Notes under the pieces: generated by a model | The model's input: only the letters and a program-made list of their open reading frames with translations | The model's database searches: none | Told to the model about the DNA's origin: nothing | Assembly: GCF_004363805.1 (NCBI RefSeq) | Contig: NZ_SNZP01000004.1 | Span: forward strand, 186,001 to 250,000 | Length of the DNA stretch: 64,000 nucleotides | Origin: Paludibacterium purpuratum | GTDB taxonomy: Bacteria; Pseudomonadota; Gammaproteobacteria; Burkholderiales; Chromobacteriaceae | Direction of reading: 5' to 3' | Translations under genes and position numbers: made by a program | Shown: piece after piece, positions 52,822 through 61,430 of the stretch | Position numbering within the stretch: the first letter of the stretch is position 1 | Layout: every line of letters starts with the position of its first letter

Positions 52822-53967
52822 TTACTGGGCGTTGGCCGCGAGCAGTTGCTTGATCAACGCGTCGGCCTGTTTCAGATCCGGCGTCAGCACATGTGTTTCT
52901 TGCGCCGAGGCGGGGGCCGGCGTTTCCGGCAGGATCGGACCGGACTGATTGCGCGTCGAGACCTCGACGTTCATCGACAGGCCGACACGCAGCGGGTGCT
53001 CGCGTAGTTCCTTCGGATCGAGCGCGATGCGAACCGGTACCCGCTGAACCACCTTGATCCAGTTGCCGGTGGCGTTTTGTGCCGGCAACAGCGAGAAGGC
53101 GCTACCCGTGCCCGCCGACAAACCGGCAACCTTACCGTGGTAAGTGAAACCGCCACCGTACAGATCCGAGGTCAGTTCGACCGACTGGCCGATGCGAATT
53201 TTTTCCAGCTGCACTTCCTTGAAGTTGGCATCGACCCAGACATTCTCCAGCGGCACGATGGCCATCAACGGCGAACCGGCGGACACGCGCTGACCCAGTT
53301 GAATGTTGCGACGGGCAATGAACCCGGCGACCGGGGCCTTCACCTGGGTGCGGGCAAGCGCGAGCCAGGCTTCTCGTAGTGCGGTGGCCGCTGCCTGTAC
53401 CTTGGGCTGCTGTTCGATGCGGTCGGCGCCAAGCAAGTCGTTTGTGCCTTGTTGTTGCTGAATGCTGGCATCCAATGCGGCCTGCGCGGCGGCTGCGGCG
53501 TCGCGGGCATGGGCCAGCTCCTCCGGCGAGATGGCTTCGGTGCCGGCCAGGGTTTGGCGGCGCTTCAGGTCATCCTGAGCACGGGACAGGTCGGCCTTGC
53601 GTGCGGCGATCTGAGCGGCCAGTTGGCGCGAGTTGGTCATCAACTGGCGCGTTTCGCGCACCGCCAGGATGAAATTCTGCCGCGCCTTGTCGAAGTTGAT
53701 CTGAGCATCGTTGACATCCAATTGCACGACCGTCTGTCCGGCAACGACGCGATCGGTATCTTCACTGCTGATCTTGACCACTGTCCCGCCGATTTCCGGC
53801 GTGAGCTGCATCATGTGACCGGAGACATAGGCGTCGTCGGTACTTTCTTCGTAGCGCAGCACGGTGCCCCAGTAGATGCCGTAGGCAATGGCGATGGCGG
53901 CGAAGATGCCGGAGGCGGCGATCAGATTGCGTTTACGGGCTTGAGCTTTTTTCTGTTGTGCATCCAT
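52822..53967 (-). CDS. emrA: Membrane fusion adaptor (EmrA/HlyD family)
   Basis: This 381-residue protein has one N-terminal membrane anchor (about 13-33), a split lipoyl/barrel region with STDDAYVSGHMMQLTPEIGG and VKAPVAGFIARRNIQLGQRV, and a helical hairpin between. It bridges the inner-membrane pump and the outer-membrane channel. It lies between the NodT-type channel gene (13 bp upstream) and emrB, all on one transcript controlled by the MarR-type operator at 55439-55458. Confidence 0.94.
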   Translation of the reverse strand: MDAQQKKAQARKRNLIAASGIFAAIAIAYGIYWGTVLRYEESTDDAYVSGHMMQLTPEIGGTVVKISSEDTDRVVAGQTVVQLDVNDAQINFDKARQNFILAVRETRQLMTNSRQLAAQIAARKADLSRAQDDLKRRQTLAGTEAISPEELAHARDAAAAAQAALDASIQQQQGTNDLLGADRIEQQPKVQAAATALREAWLALARTQVKAPVAGFIARRNIQLGQRVSAGSPLMAIVPLENVWVDANFKEVQLEKIRIGQSVELTSDLYGGGFTYHGKVAGLSAGTGSAFSLLPAQNATGNWIKVVQRVPVRIALDPKELREHPLRVGLSMNVEVSTRNQSGPILPETPAPASAQETHVLTPDLKQADALIKQLLAANAQ

Positions 53968-53980
53968 CTTGTTTCAATCC

Positions 53981-55399
53981 TTAACGGGTGGCGGGGTTGG
54001 CGGTCATTCCGCCGCCCATGGCGGTATTCAGGTTGGCCCAGGCCAGACGGGCCGCGGCCTGTGCGTCCAGATGCGCACCTTCTTCCGCCAGTTGATTGTC
54101 CTGACTGTCGAGGACTTCGAGTTTGCCGACCATGCCGGCCTTCAAGCGCAGCAGCATGGCGTTGGCGAGCTTGCGGCTGGCGTCGAAACCTCGACGGCTA
54201 TCGGCCAGCTGGGTATTGGCCTGTTGTTGGCCCGTCAGTGCATCGGCCGCTTCCTTCAATCCATTGAGCACAGCCTGGTTGTAGCTGTCGACCGCCTGGT
54301 CATAGCGCGCTTGTTCGACGCGTAAGTTGGCGCGCAATTGGCCCGAGTGGAAGATCGGCAGCGAGATGGCCGGCTGGAAGTCGACAATCTTCGAGTTGCT
54401 TTGAAATAACTTGCCGTACTCCAGCGAATTGAGACCGATCAGACCGCTGATGCTGACATCGGGATAGAACTGGGCGCGGGCCACCTTGATGTTTTCTTCC
54501 ATCGAGGCGACTTGTTCGCGCTGGCTGGCGATATCGGGGCGCCGGCCGAGTAAGTCGGCGGTCAGCCGGGCTTCATTGACCGATGGCGCATCGCCGAGTG
54601 CATGCGGGGTCAGGTTGTCCAGTGCCGACGGGTTCTGGCCGGTCAGGGCGGCGAGGGCATGGCGCGTGCGCTGAATATCGCCCTGGATGCCGGCATTCTG
54701 TGCTTGCAGGCCGGCAATACCCTGTTCGACAGTGTGTAGATTGTCGGCGCTGAGCAGACCGGCGCTGACGCGGGCGCGCATCAACAACAACCGAGTCTGC
54801 GCCAATTGGATGCGGGACTGGTTGACGCGGATCTGGGCGAACTCGCGCTGCAAGGCGGTGTATTGTCCGATGACGGCTTGCGTTAACGCCAATTGTGCTT
54901 GCTGGCCTTCGTAGGCCGCGGCGCGAGCCTGACCCAGGGCTGCTTTGACCCGGGCGCGGTTCTTACCCCAGAAATCCAGCTCCCAGGCGGCATTCAACGA
55001 CAAGGTGTACGAGTTGTAGTAGTTGCCGCCGATCGGTGGCGGGAATAGGCCGTTGACCGAGTAAAGCTGTCGGTCTTTGACAGCGTTCAAGTTGACTTGC
55101 GGGCCGAGCGTGCTTTCGTTCAAGCCGACGGCGGCGCGGGCCTCGCCGAGGCGGTCTGCCGCCAGTTTCAGCGAGGGGGAGTGCGCCAGGGCTTGGTCGA
55201 TCAGCGCGTTGAGCTGATCATCGTGTAATTGGCGCCACCAGCCTGCTTGCGGTGCTTGGCTTGTGTCTTCGGACAGGGCAAGTTGCTGCGCGTTTAGCGG
55301 CGTGGACGGTGTGCGCTCTGGCCCGAAGCTGGCGCATGCGCTCAGCAGAGAGGTCAAAACCAGCAGGCTGATTCCCTGCTGCCATGGGTGTCGATTCAC
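53981..55399 (-). CDS. Outer-membrane efflux lipoprotein, NodT family
   Basis: This 472-residue channel has a lipoprotein signal (LVLTSLLSACASFG, lipobox LSAC) and two TolC-like repeats. The start is GTG 55399 with GGAG upstream. GWWRQLHDDQLNALIDQALA and LGRRPDIASQREQVASMEEN are characteristic of the NodT/OprM class. It is the first gene of the operon; its promoter holds the MarR-like palindrome. Confidence 0.93.
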   Translation of the reverse strand: MNRHPWQQGISLLVLTSLLSACASFGPERTPSTPLNAQQLALSEDTSQAPQAGWWRQLHDDQLNALIDQALAHSPSLKLAADRLGEARAAVGLNESTLGPQVNLNAVKDRQLYSVNGLFPPPIGGNYYNSYTLSLNAAWELDFWGKNRARVKAALGQARAAAYEGQQAQLALTQAVIGQYTALQREFAQIRVNQSRIQLAQTRLLLMRARVSAGLLSADNLHTVEQGIAGLQAQNAGIQGDIQRTRHALAALTGQNPSALDNLTPHALGDAPSVNEARLTADLLGRRPDIASQREQVASMEENIKVARAQFYPDVSISGLIGLNSLEYGKLFQSNSKIVDFQPAISLPIFHSGQLRANLRVEQARYDQAVDSYNQAVLNGLKEAADALTGQQQANTQLADSRRGFDASRKLANAMLLRLKAGMVGKLEVLDSQDNQLAEEGAHLDAQAAARLAWANLNTAMGGGMTANPATR

Positions 55400-55438
55400 C
55401 GTTGGATCTCCATTTGGTTTCTAATAATTAGTCACAAT

Positions 55439-55458
55439 ATAGTAACCATGGTGACTAT
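55439..55458. promoter_or_regulatory. MarR-type operator in the efflux-operon promoter
   Basis: ATAGTAACC-AT-GGTGACTAT is a near-perfect 9-bp palindrome (one mismatch) with a 2-base centre, the same design as the site before the marR gene. It overlaps a -10-like TACTAT and the spacer after TTTACT on the minus strand. Confidence 0.75.
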
Positions 55459-55477
55459 TAGAGTAAATGCAAAATGA

Positions 55478-55975
55478 TTAGCCGCCAAGTGCGGTTAACA
55501 GCTTTCGCATTAAGAACTCAAACTGATTTTTCTCTTCTTTGTTGAAGTCCTGCCATTGCACTTGCATGTGGCGGCGGGCTTCCGGAATCAAGCTTTCCAC
55601 GAACTGCTCGCCTTTCGCGGTGAGCTTCAGTCGCACCTTGCGGCGATCTTCGATGCAGACCTCGCGCTCGACCCAGCCGTTTTTGACCAGTTCGTCCGAG
55701 ACGCGTGTCGCGTTGGTGCGCGAAAAGTCGAGCGCATCGCTGATTTCGGACGGATAAAGCGTCTGGTTCGGGCGAGCGTACAGCGCGATCAGCGCGATCC
55801 ACAGGGTATCGTTGATGCCGTGCGGGCGCAGCGCCTCATTCAGGTGACAGGCTAAGCGCGTTGCCACATGGCACAGCAGCCGGTTCAACAGCACTTCGTG
55901 CTGTGCTGAGGAGCCGGGCATCCGTTGCCCGACGGCATCGATGGCTTGTTCAACTTGTTGGAATGAGCGATTCAT
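55478..55975 (-). CDS. MarR-family repressor of the efflux operon (EmrR/MprA-like)
   Basis: This protein has 165 residues from ATG 55975 (MNRSFQQVEQAIDAVG); ATG 55984 is also possible. It has a winged helix with YPSEISDALDFSRTNATRVS and the wing CIEDRRKVRLKLTAKGEQ, typical of EmrR. It lies immediately upstream of the efflux operon on the same strand but is separated by an operator, and a matching palindrome lies in its own promoter, indicating self-repression and repression of the pump until a drug-like ligand binds. Confidence 0.93.
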   Translation of the reverse strand: MNRSFQQVEQAIDAVGQRMPGSSAQHEVLLNRLLCHVATRLACHLNEALRPHGINDTLWIALIALYARPNQTLYPSEISDALDFSRTNATRVSDELVKNGWVEREVCIEDRRKVRLKLTAKGEQFVESLIPEARRHMQVQWQDFNKEEKNQFEFLMRKLLTALGG

Positions 55976-55985
55976 GCATAACATG

Positions 55986-56012
55986 ATAGTAACGGACGTT
56001 ACTATGTGTCAA
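55986..56012. promoter_or_regulatory. MarR-type operator and -35 box of the marR gene
   Basis: ATAGTAACG-GA-CGTTACTAT (55986-56005) is a perfect palindrome. On the minus strand a consensus TTGACA (plus 56007-56012) stands directly before it, so the palindrome fills the -35/-10 spacer. Confidence 0.78.
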
Positions 56013-56048
56013 GCAACTATTAGCGGATCGGGCAATCGTTCGCTGAGC

Positions 56049-56396
56049 TTACGGCAGCAGGCTGAGGACTTTCTCGGGAGGCCGGCCGATCACCGCGCGT
56101 TGGGCACCGACTGCGATCGGACGCTCGATCAGGCGCGGATGCGCGGCCATGACACGGATGAGATGCTTGCGTTCCAAGGTCACGTCCGCCAAGTGCAGTG
56201 TCTCGAATTCCGGTTCTTTCTGTCGCAGCAGTTCGCGCGCATCTAGATCCAGCAGCGTCAGCAACTGCTCCAGCTCTTCTTCGCTCGGCGGGTGTTTCAG
56301 GTAGTCGATGACTTCTAGCTCGACACCGCGCGCTTGCAACAGATGCAGCGCTTCACGCGATTTGGAGCAGCGTGGGTTGTGATAAAAACGGATCAT
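56049..56396 (-). CDS. ArsC-family thioredoxin-fold reductase
   Basis: This 115-residue protein begins MIRFYHNPRCSKSREALHLL, with the single catalytic Cys of the glutaredoxin-linked arsenate reductase family (YfgD/ArsC), followed by YLKHPPSEEEL and RPIAVGAQRAVIGRPPEKV, which contains the RP...G...R..I pattern. Neighbours give no arsenic context, so it may be a general YfgD-like protein rather than a true arsenate reductase. Confidence 0.88.
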   Translation of the reverse strand: MIRFYHNPRCSKSREALHLLQARGVELEVIDYLKHPPSEEELEQLLTLLDLDARELLRQKEPEFETLHLADVTLERKHLIRVMAAHPRLIERPIAVGAQRAVIGRPPEKVLSLLP

Positions 56397-56520
56397 GCGG
56401 TTTCTCGTGGTGTGCATTGGTATTGGCTTGTGTTCAGCATATCACTATTTCTTACGCATTTTTTATGTCAATTTTTCCACAGGAGCGGCCCAATTTCTTG
56501 CGATCGGACAAAAGGTGTGT

Positions 56521-56539
56521 GAGAATGGTTCTCAATATC
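56521..56539 (+). promoter_or_regulatory. Fur box before the iron-transport operon
   Basis: GAGAATGGTTCTCAATATC matches the 19-bp Fur consensus at 14 positions and contains the TGAGAA-TGG-TTCTCA palindrome. It lies 33 bp before the first gene of the iron operon. Confidence 0.7.
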
Positions 56540-56572
56540 ATTTTGACTATTTCTCCATTTCGAGGAGCCCGT

Positions 56573-57112
56573 ATGCAAGTCACGATCCGTTCGGTTGTCG
56601 CTCTGGCGGCACTTTCCCTTTCGCTGCCGGTGTTGGCCAAAGAATACCCGGTTGGCAAGCCGCAAGTGGTCAACCACATGGAAATCGGCGCGGTCTATTT
56701 GCAACCGGTGAAGATGGAGCCGGAAGGGATGATGCTGGCGGCCGAGAAATCGGACGTGCATTTGGAGGCCGACATTCATGCCGCCAAGGGCAATACCAAT
56801 GGCTTCGGCGAGGGCGAATGGGTGCCGTATCTGACCATCCGTTACGAACTGACCAAGGTCGGCGGCAAGACGCTCAAGGGGGTATTCATGCCGATGGTGG
56901 CCAACGATGGCCCGCACTACGGCGACAACGTCAAGCTGATGGGACCCGGCCAGTACAAGCTCAAATACACCATCCTGGCCCCCAATGCGGGTGCGGACAG
57001 CCACTTCGGCCGCCACACCGATAAGGAAACCGGTGTTGCGCCGTGGTTCAAGCCGTTTGACGTCAATTACACCTTCACCTACGCCGGAATCGGCAAGAAG
57101 GGCGGCTACTAA
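56573..57112 (+). CDS. Periplasmic iron-binding protein, P19/FtrA family
   Basis: This 179-residue protein has a signal peptide (ending PVLAKEY) and a Tpd/P19 domain with conserved Met, His and acidic residues: NHMEIGAVYLQPVKMEPEG, SDVHLEADIHA, GPHYGDNVKLM, DSHFGRHTD. P19 proteins bind Cu and Fe and supply FTR1-type permeases. AGGAG precedes ATG 56573. It is the first of four genes matching ftrABCD (Bordetella, Brucella), a ferrous iron system, under a Fur box. Confidence 0.92.
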   Translation: MQVTIRSVVALAALSLSLPVLAKEYPVGKPQVVNHMEIGAVYLQPVKMEPEGMMLAAEKSDVHLEADIHAAKGNTNGFGEGEWVPYLTIRYELTKVGGKTLKGVFMPMVANDGPHYGDNVKLMGPGQYKLKYTILAPNAGADSHFGRHTDKETGVAPWFKPFDVNYTFTYAGIGKKGGY

Positions 57113-57130
57113 GCGCCTCGAGGATAGAAC

Positions 57131-57457
57131 ATGAAATGCAAACGGGTTGTCGCGGCGGCGCTGATGTCGCTGCCGCTTGTGGCCATGGCGGCCGATATGC
57201 CGACCTTCCGGCTGGAAATGAACGACGGCAAGTTGTCGCACACGCGCATCGAGGTGCCGGCCAATACGCGCTTCAAGATCGAGGTGGTCAACAAGGGCAA
57301 GAGCCCGGCCGAGTTCGAGAGCCTGCAGTTGCGCAAGGAGAAGGTGCTGGCGCCCGGCGTGGAGAGCTTCGTGGTGTTCCAGTCGTTGTCGCCGGGGGAA
57401 TACCGGTTTTATGACGAATTTCACGCCAGTGCGCAGGGCGTGATCGTGGCGAAGTAG
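57131..57457 (+). CDS. Periplasmic cupredoxin-domain protein (FtrB-like)
   Basis: This 108-residue protein has a signal peptide (about 1-20, MSLPLVAMAA) and a small cupredoxin fold: RIEVPANTRFKIEVVNKGKS, then SPGEYRFYDEFH. In FtrABCD this protein is proposed to oxidise or hand on iron before import through FTR1. It begins 18 bp after the P19 gene and ends 12 bp before the permease gene. Confidence 0.88.
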   Translation: MKCKRVVAAALMSLPLVAMAADMPTFRLEMNDGKLSHTRIEVPANTRFKIEVVNKGKSPAEFESLQLRKEKVLAPGVESFVVFQSLSPGEYRFYDEFHASAQGVIVAK

Positions 57458-57469
57458 CGGGAGAAGTCG

Positions 57470-58285
57470 ATGGGACAGGTATTGTTCATTGTCTGGCGCG
57501 AGAGTATCGAAGCCATGTTGGTGGTCGGCATCCTCAATGCATGGTTGCGGCAAAATCCGTCGGCCGTGCGCGGCCGGCTGTTCTTGTGGGGCGGCGTGCT
57601 AACCGGGCTCGCGTTGGCCTTGATGCTGGCGATCGGTCTGTTTGCCGCCAGTGAGGTTCTGGCCGACAAGCAGGACCTGTTCCAGCTCGGGATGGTGCTG
57701 GTGGCGTCGGTGCTGATCGTACAGATGGTGCTATGGATGCGCCGCCATGGGCGTACGCTCAAGCGCGATATCGAAAGCGGGCTCTCGGCCCAGGCCGAGC
57801 GCGAGAACTGGTGGGGCGTATTGATCCTGGCTGCGTTGGCGGTCGGTCGCGAGGGTAGCGAGACGGTGGTGTTCCTCTATGGCACGCTGTCGGCGGCGGA
57901 CAAGGGCTCTTTTGCTGCGTTGGCGTTGGCTGGCCTTGCCGGCTTCGCGCTGGCGCTGGCGATGTACGGCGTGCTGCAACTGGGCAGCAAGCTGCTGTCC
58001 TGGCGTGTTTTCTTCCGCGTGACCGAAGTCATGCTGCTGTTGCTGGCCGCCTCGCTATTCGTCAGCGGCGTCGAGAAAATGATTTCCCTGAATTGGTTGC
58101 CGCCCTTGCTCGATCCGGTATGGGACAGCTCGCGCCTGATCGATGACAGTACGCCGGCGGGGGGAGTACTGGCAGCGCTGACCGGCTACCGGGCTCATCC
58201 GGCCCTGACCAGTCTGATTGCCTACGGCCTGTTCTGGTTGACCATTTGGGGCACGATGCGTCAGGGGCGTCGCCGCCAAGCATGA
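57470..58285 (+). CDS. FTR1-family iron permease (FtrC/EfeU-like)
   Basis: This 271-residue membrane protein has seven predicted helices and the two REXXE iron motifs: WRESIEAMLVVG near the start and VGREGSETVVFLYG near residue 125. It moves oxidised iron through the inner membrane. Its stop overlaps the next start as ATGA. A DNA-binding or haem-peroxidase partner (EfeB) is absent, supporting the Ftr rather than the Efe type. Confidence 0.93.
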   Translation: MGQVLFIVWRESIEAMLVVGILNAWLRQNPSAVRGRLFLWGGVLTGLALALMLAIGLFAASEVLADKQDLFQLGMVLVASVLIVQMVLWMRRHGRTLKRDIESGLSAQAERENWWGVLILAALAVGREGSETVVFLYGTLSAADKGSFAALALAGLAGFALALAMYGVLQLGSKLLSWRVFFRVTEVMLLLLAASLFVSGVEKMISLNWLPPLLDPVWDSSRLIDDSTPAGGVLAALTGYRAHPALTSLIAYGLFWLTIWGTMRQGRRRQA

Positions 58286-59646
58286 TGATGCAGTCATTTC
58301 TGATCCGAACCGGCGATTGGCTGCGCGATCACGCGCGGCTGATCCGCCTTTTGCAGTGGTTGGTGGTGCTGGTTTACGGCTTCCTGCTGATCGTGCCCGC
58401 CTGCTTGCCGTTGCCGGGCGATAGTGCACGCATTCTCAATAATCTGACGCTGTTCGCCCAATTCGTGTTTTGGGGGATCTGGTGGCCGTTCGTGTTGCTC
58501 AGCATGGTGTTGTTCGGACGGCTCTGGTGCGGTGTGCTGTGTCCGGAGGGCGCCATGTCGGAGTGGGCGGCGCGGCGCGGTCTCGGCCGGGCGATCCCCC
58601 GTTGGATGCGTTGGGGCGGCTGGCCGTTCGTCGCTTTTGCCATGACCACGGTTTACGGCCAGATGGTCAGCGTCTACCAGTATCCGCGCGCGGTACTGCT
58701 GGTGCTGGGCGGTTCGACTGTGGCCGCTGTTGCGGTCGGTTTTGTCTATACCCGTGGCAAGCGCGCCTGGTGCCGACACCTGTGCCCGGTCAACGGGGTG
58801 TTCGCCTTGCTGTCCAAACTTTCCCCATTGCATTACCGCGTCGATGAGATCGCTTGGAAGACCTCGAGCGCAGCGGTGATCCCGATTCGTTCGGTCGATT
58901 GCGCGCCGCTGATGCCGCTACGTCACATGAAAGGCAATAGCGGTTGCCATATGTGTGGCCGCTGCAGTGGGCACCGCGAGGCGATCTCGCTAGCGTCGCG
59001 CCCCTGGGGCGAGGAGGTGGTTGTACAGGCGGCCAAGGATAGCGGCGGCTGGCAAAGCGCGCTGATTCTCTATGGTCTGCTCGGTATCGCTATTGGCGCG
59101 TTCCATTGGACCGGCAGCGATGTGTTCGTCGCCGTCAAGCTATGGTTGGCCGACTGGCTTGCCAACCATAGCATCCTCTGGCCGTTGGATGACGGCGCGC
59201 CATGGTGGTTGTTGACGCACTATCCGGAAGTGAACGACAGCTTCAGCTGGCTGGATGGCGCGGTATTGATCGGCTACATCCTGGGCGCTGCGCTGTTGAT
59301 GGGCACCGTACTCGGGCTGTTGCTGGCGGCGTCGGTGCGGCTGGCTGGGCCCTGGCGGCCGCAACGTTTCCATCATCTGGCGCAAAGTCTGATTCCTTTG
59401 GCCGGGTGCGGGGTCTTCCTGGGCTTGTCGGCGCTGACCGTGACTCTGCTCAAGGTCGAAGGCGTGGCGCTGTGGTGGGTGATGCCGCTGCGTGTCGGGC
59501 TCTTGGCCGGTGCCACGCTCTGGAGTCTGAATCTCGGCTGGCGCATTGTCGGCGGTTGGCAGGGCCGCCGTGTCGTGGCCATGCCGCCGTTGATTCTGGC
59601 GCTCGCCTGGGTGGATGCATCGTGGTGGTTGATGTGGTGGGCTTAA
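58282..59646 (+). CDS. Membrane ferredoxin-like protein (FtrD/NapH-like)
   Basis: This 454-residue polytopic protein has about ten helices and cysteine clusters typical of the NapH/RdxA fold: GRLWCGVLCPEG, RAWCRHLCPVNG and GCHMCGRCSGHRE. In FtrABCD it is proposed to pass electrons for iron transport, returning Fe(III) to Fe(II) or recycling the cupredoxin. ATG 58282 overlaps the permease stop. It is the last gene of the operon; the dispersed repeat copy 3 follows. Confidence 0.9.
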   Translation: MMMQSFLIRTGDWLRDHARLIRLLQWLVVLVYGFLLIVPACLPLPGDSARILNNLTLFAQFVFWGIWWPFVLLSMVLFGRLWCGVLCPEGAMSEWAARRGLGRAIPRWMRWGGWPFVAFAMTTVYGQMVSVYQYPRAVLLVLGGSTVAAVAVGFVYTRGKRAWCRHLCPVNGVFALLSKLSPLHYRVDEIAWKTSSAAVIPIRSVDCAPLMPLRHMKGNSGCHMCGRCSGHREAISLASRPWGEEVVVQAAKDSGGWQSALILYGLLGIAIGAFHWTGSDVFVAVKLWLADWLANHSILWPLDDGAPWWLLTHYPEVNDSFSWLDGAVLIGYILGAALLMGTVLGLLLAASVRLAGPWRPQRFHHLAQSLIPLAGCGVFLGLSALTVTLLKVEGVALWWVMPLRVGLLAGATLWSLNLGWRIVGGWQGRRVVAMPPLILALAWVDASWWLMWWA

Positions 59647-59651
59647 CGGGG

Positions 59652-59680
59652 GGATGCGTTGCTTTGCGAACGCATCCTAC
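59652..59680. repeat. Dispersed intergenic repeat, copy 3 (short)
   Basis: GGATGCGTT (59652-59660) and AACGCATCC (59669-59677) form a hairpin, then TAC. It matches the right half of copy 1 (GTGCGTT-GCTTCGC-AAACGCAC) with few changes. It lies between convergent ftrD and ybaK and may serve as a terminator. Confidence 0.6.
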
Positions 59681-60153
59681 ACGGCTACTTCGACGCTCAC
59701 CGGCTTCAATACCTTCAACAGTGCCTCGGGTTCGAGCCCGATCAGAAAGCCGCGTTTACCGCCATTGATGTAGATGCGGGGCAGCATAGCGATGCCGGCT
59801 TCCATATAAACCGGCATGATGTGGCGGGTGCCGAACGGGCTGGTACCGCCGACCATGTAGCCGCTGTGTTTGTCGGCGGTTTTCGGATCGCAGGGCTCGA
59901 CGTGCTTGGCGCCGATCTGCCGCGCCAGATTGCGCGTCGACACTTCTTTGTCGCCGTGCATCAGCACGATCAGCGGTTTGCGATTTTCATCTTCCATGAT
60001 CAGCGTCTTGATCACGCAGTGTTCGTCGACACCCAGTTCGCGCGCGGATACCGTGGTGCCGCCGCGCTCCTCGTATTTGTACAAGTGCTCGGTAAAGGTG
60101 ACCTGATGCTCGCGCAGGACGCGGATCGCTTGGGTAACCGGTGCTTTGCTCAT
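59677..60153 (-). CDS. ybaK: Cys-tRNA(Pro) deacylase, YbaK/EbsC family
   Basis: This 158-residue protein edits mischarged Cys-tRNA(Pro). It has ARELGVDEHCVIKTLIMED, GDKEVSTRNLARQIGAKHVE and the conserved loop YMVGGTSPFGTRHIMPV. Start ATG 60153 (MSKAPVTQAIRVL) agrees with the family, although the frame continues upstream. It stands alone, divergent from the small heat-shock gene. Confidence 0.93.
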   Translation of the reverse strand: MSKAPVTQAIRVLREHQVTFTEHLYKYEERGGTTVSARELGVDEHCVIKTLIMEDENRKPLIVLMHGDKEVSTRNLARQIGAKHVEPCDPKTADKHSGYMVGGTSPFGTRHIMPVYMEAGIAMLPRIYINGGKRGFLIGLEPEALLKVLKPVSVEVAV

Positions 60154-60277
60154 GACGCTCTCGTAAAACCAAATTATTCGACATTTTACGGCAACTTGAA
60201 GCGATTGATCATCATCAAAAAGCGGCGATTTGCTGCCTTGATGCCGTAAAAAACGCACTTATCTAACAGAATGCAGC

Positions 60278-60296
60278 GACGGGGCCGTTCCCCGTC
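60278..60296 (+). other. Hairpin in the leader of the small heat-shock gene
   Basis: GACGGGG (60278-60284) pairs exactly with 60290-60296 across a 5-base loop. It ends about 20 bases before the start codon, just before the ribosome site AAGGAG, without covering it. It could stabilise the mRNA; a temperature-sensing role is possible but not shown. Confidence 0.4.
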
Positions 60297-60316
60297 ATAG
60301 AGAAAGGAGCGCAGTC

Positions 60317-60739
60317 ATGAATCAACTGAGACGTCGTTCCGGCCTTGAGCCCTTGTTCGACGATATGCTGAAAGGCTTTTTCGTGCGCCCTCTGTCTTTG
60401 GAGTCCGAGTTGGGCGCCAGCATCAGGCTGGACGTCAAAGAGGACGAGAAAGCCTATACGGTGCATGCCGAAATGCCCGGGGTGAAGAAAGAGGACATCC
60501 ATGTGCAAGTGGATGGCAACCGTGTTTCGCTGACTGCAGAGGTCAAGCATCAGTCCGAAACCCGGGATGGGGAAAAAGTGTTGCGCGCCGAGCGCTATTT
60601 CGGTCAAATCTCGCGCAGTTTTCAATTGACGCAGGATATCGACGAAGGCGGCGCCCAGGCCGAATTCAAGGACGGTATTCTGGAGTTGGTACTGCCCAAA
60701 CGCGATAAAGCCAGCAGCCGACGCATCGCCGTCAAGTAA
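60317..60739 (+). CDS. Small heat-shock protein, Hsp20 family
   Basis: This 140-residue chaperone has an alpha-crystallin domain (about 35-130): VHAEMPGVKKEDIHVQVDGN, then GQISRSFQLTQDIDEGGAQA and the A-x-x-x-N/D-G-x-L motif AEFKDGILELVL. It holds unfolding proteins in a refoldable state. The ribosome site AAGGAG lies upstream of ATG 60317. No convincing sigma-32 promoter was identified. Confidence 0.94.
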   Translation: MNQLRRRSGLEPLFDDMLKGFFVRPLSLESELGASIRLDVKEDEKAYTVHAEMPGVKKEDIHVQVDGNRVSLTAEVKHQSETRDGEKVLRAERYFGQISRSFQLTQDIDEGGAQAEFKDGILELVLPKRDKASSRRIAVK

Positions 60740-60801
60740 GCGTCACCCGATCCCCGCCATGCCGCGCTAATCGATGCGCGGCATTTTTGTGTGCATCGAT
60801 C

Positions 60802-61422
60802 CTAGGTCTGGCGCACCTGATAACGTTGGCGAAAGGACCAAAAGAGGCGCAGGCCGAGCAACACGGCCAGGATAGCGGCGAACAGAATGGGTTGGCGCAG
60901 GTCGCGTTTGACCAACCACCAATAGTGCAGCACACCGAATATCGCAACGGCATAGATCGCGCGGTGCAGTCGGCCCCAGTTACGCTTCAGGCGACGCATC
61001 CAACCATCGGTCGAGGTGATGGCCAATGGCGTCATCATGACGAGTGCGGTGAACCCCACTGTGATGAATGGTCGTTTGACCACGTCATGAGCGATGGCGA
61101 CGGGATCGAAAAACTTGTCCAGTACCAAATAGATCGAGAAGTGCAAGGTAGCGTAGAAAAAGGCGAACAGGCCCAACATGCGGCGCAGGCGCACGATTGC
61201 GGACGGGAAACCCAGACGACGCAGCGGCGTCACGGCCAGGGTCAGCATCAAGAAGATCAGTATCCAGTCGCCGGTGGCGTGGGTCATGAACGCCACCGGG
61301 TCGATCGCGTCGCCGCTCAGCACGATCAGGATGGTGCGCACGAAAGGGATGAGCGCCAGCACGAACAGCAGTGCCTTGATCCGGCTTAGTGCCGGCTGCG
61401 GAGGGGGGAGACGACGTTCCAT
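60802..61422 (-). CDS. msrQ: Haem-binding membrane subunit of periplasmic MetO reductase (MsrQ)
   Basis: This 206-residue protein with about six helices belongs to the YedZ family; histidines in FYATLHFSIYLVLD and GVLHYWWLVKRDL are probable haem b ligands. It passes electrons from the quinone pool or flavin reductase to MsrP. It begins 8 bp after the msrP stop. Confidence 0.93.
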   Translation of the reverse strand: MERRLPPPQPALSRIKALLFVLALIPFVRTILIVLSGDAIDPVAFMTHATGDWILIFLMLTLAVTPLRRLGFPSAIVRLRRMLGLFAFFYATLHFSIYLVLDKFFDPVAIAHDVVKRPFITVGFTALVMMTPLAITSTDGWMRRLKRNWGRLHRAIYAVAIFGVLHYWWLVKRDLRQPILFAAILAVLLGLRLFWSFRQRYQVRQT

Positions 61423-61430
61423 TGCCGATC

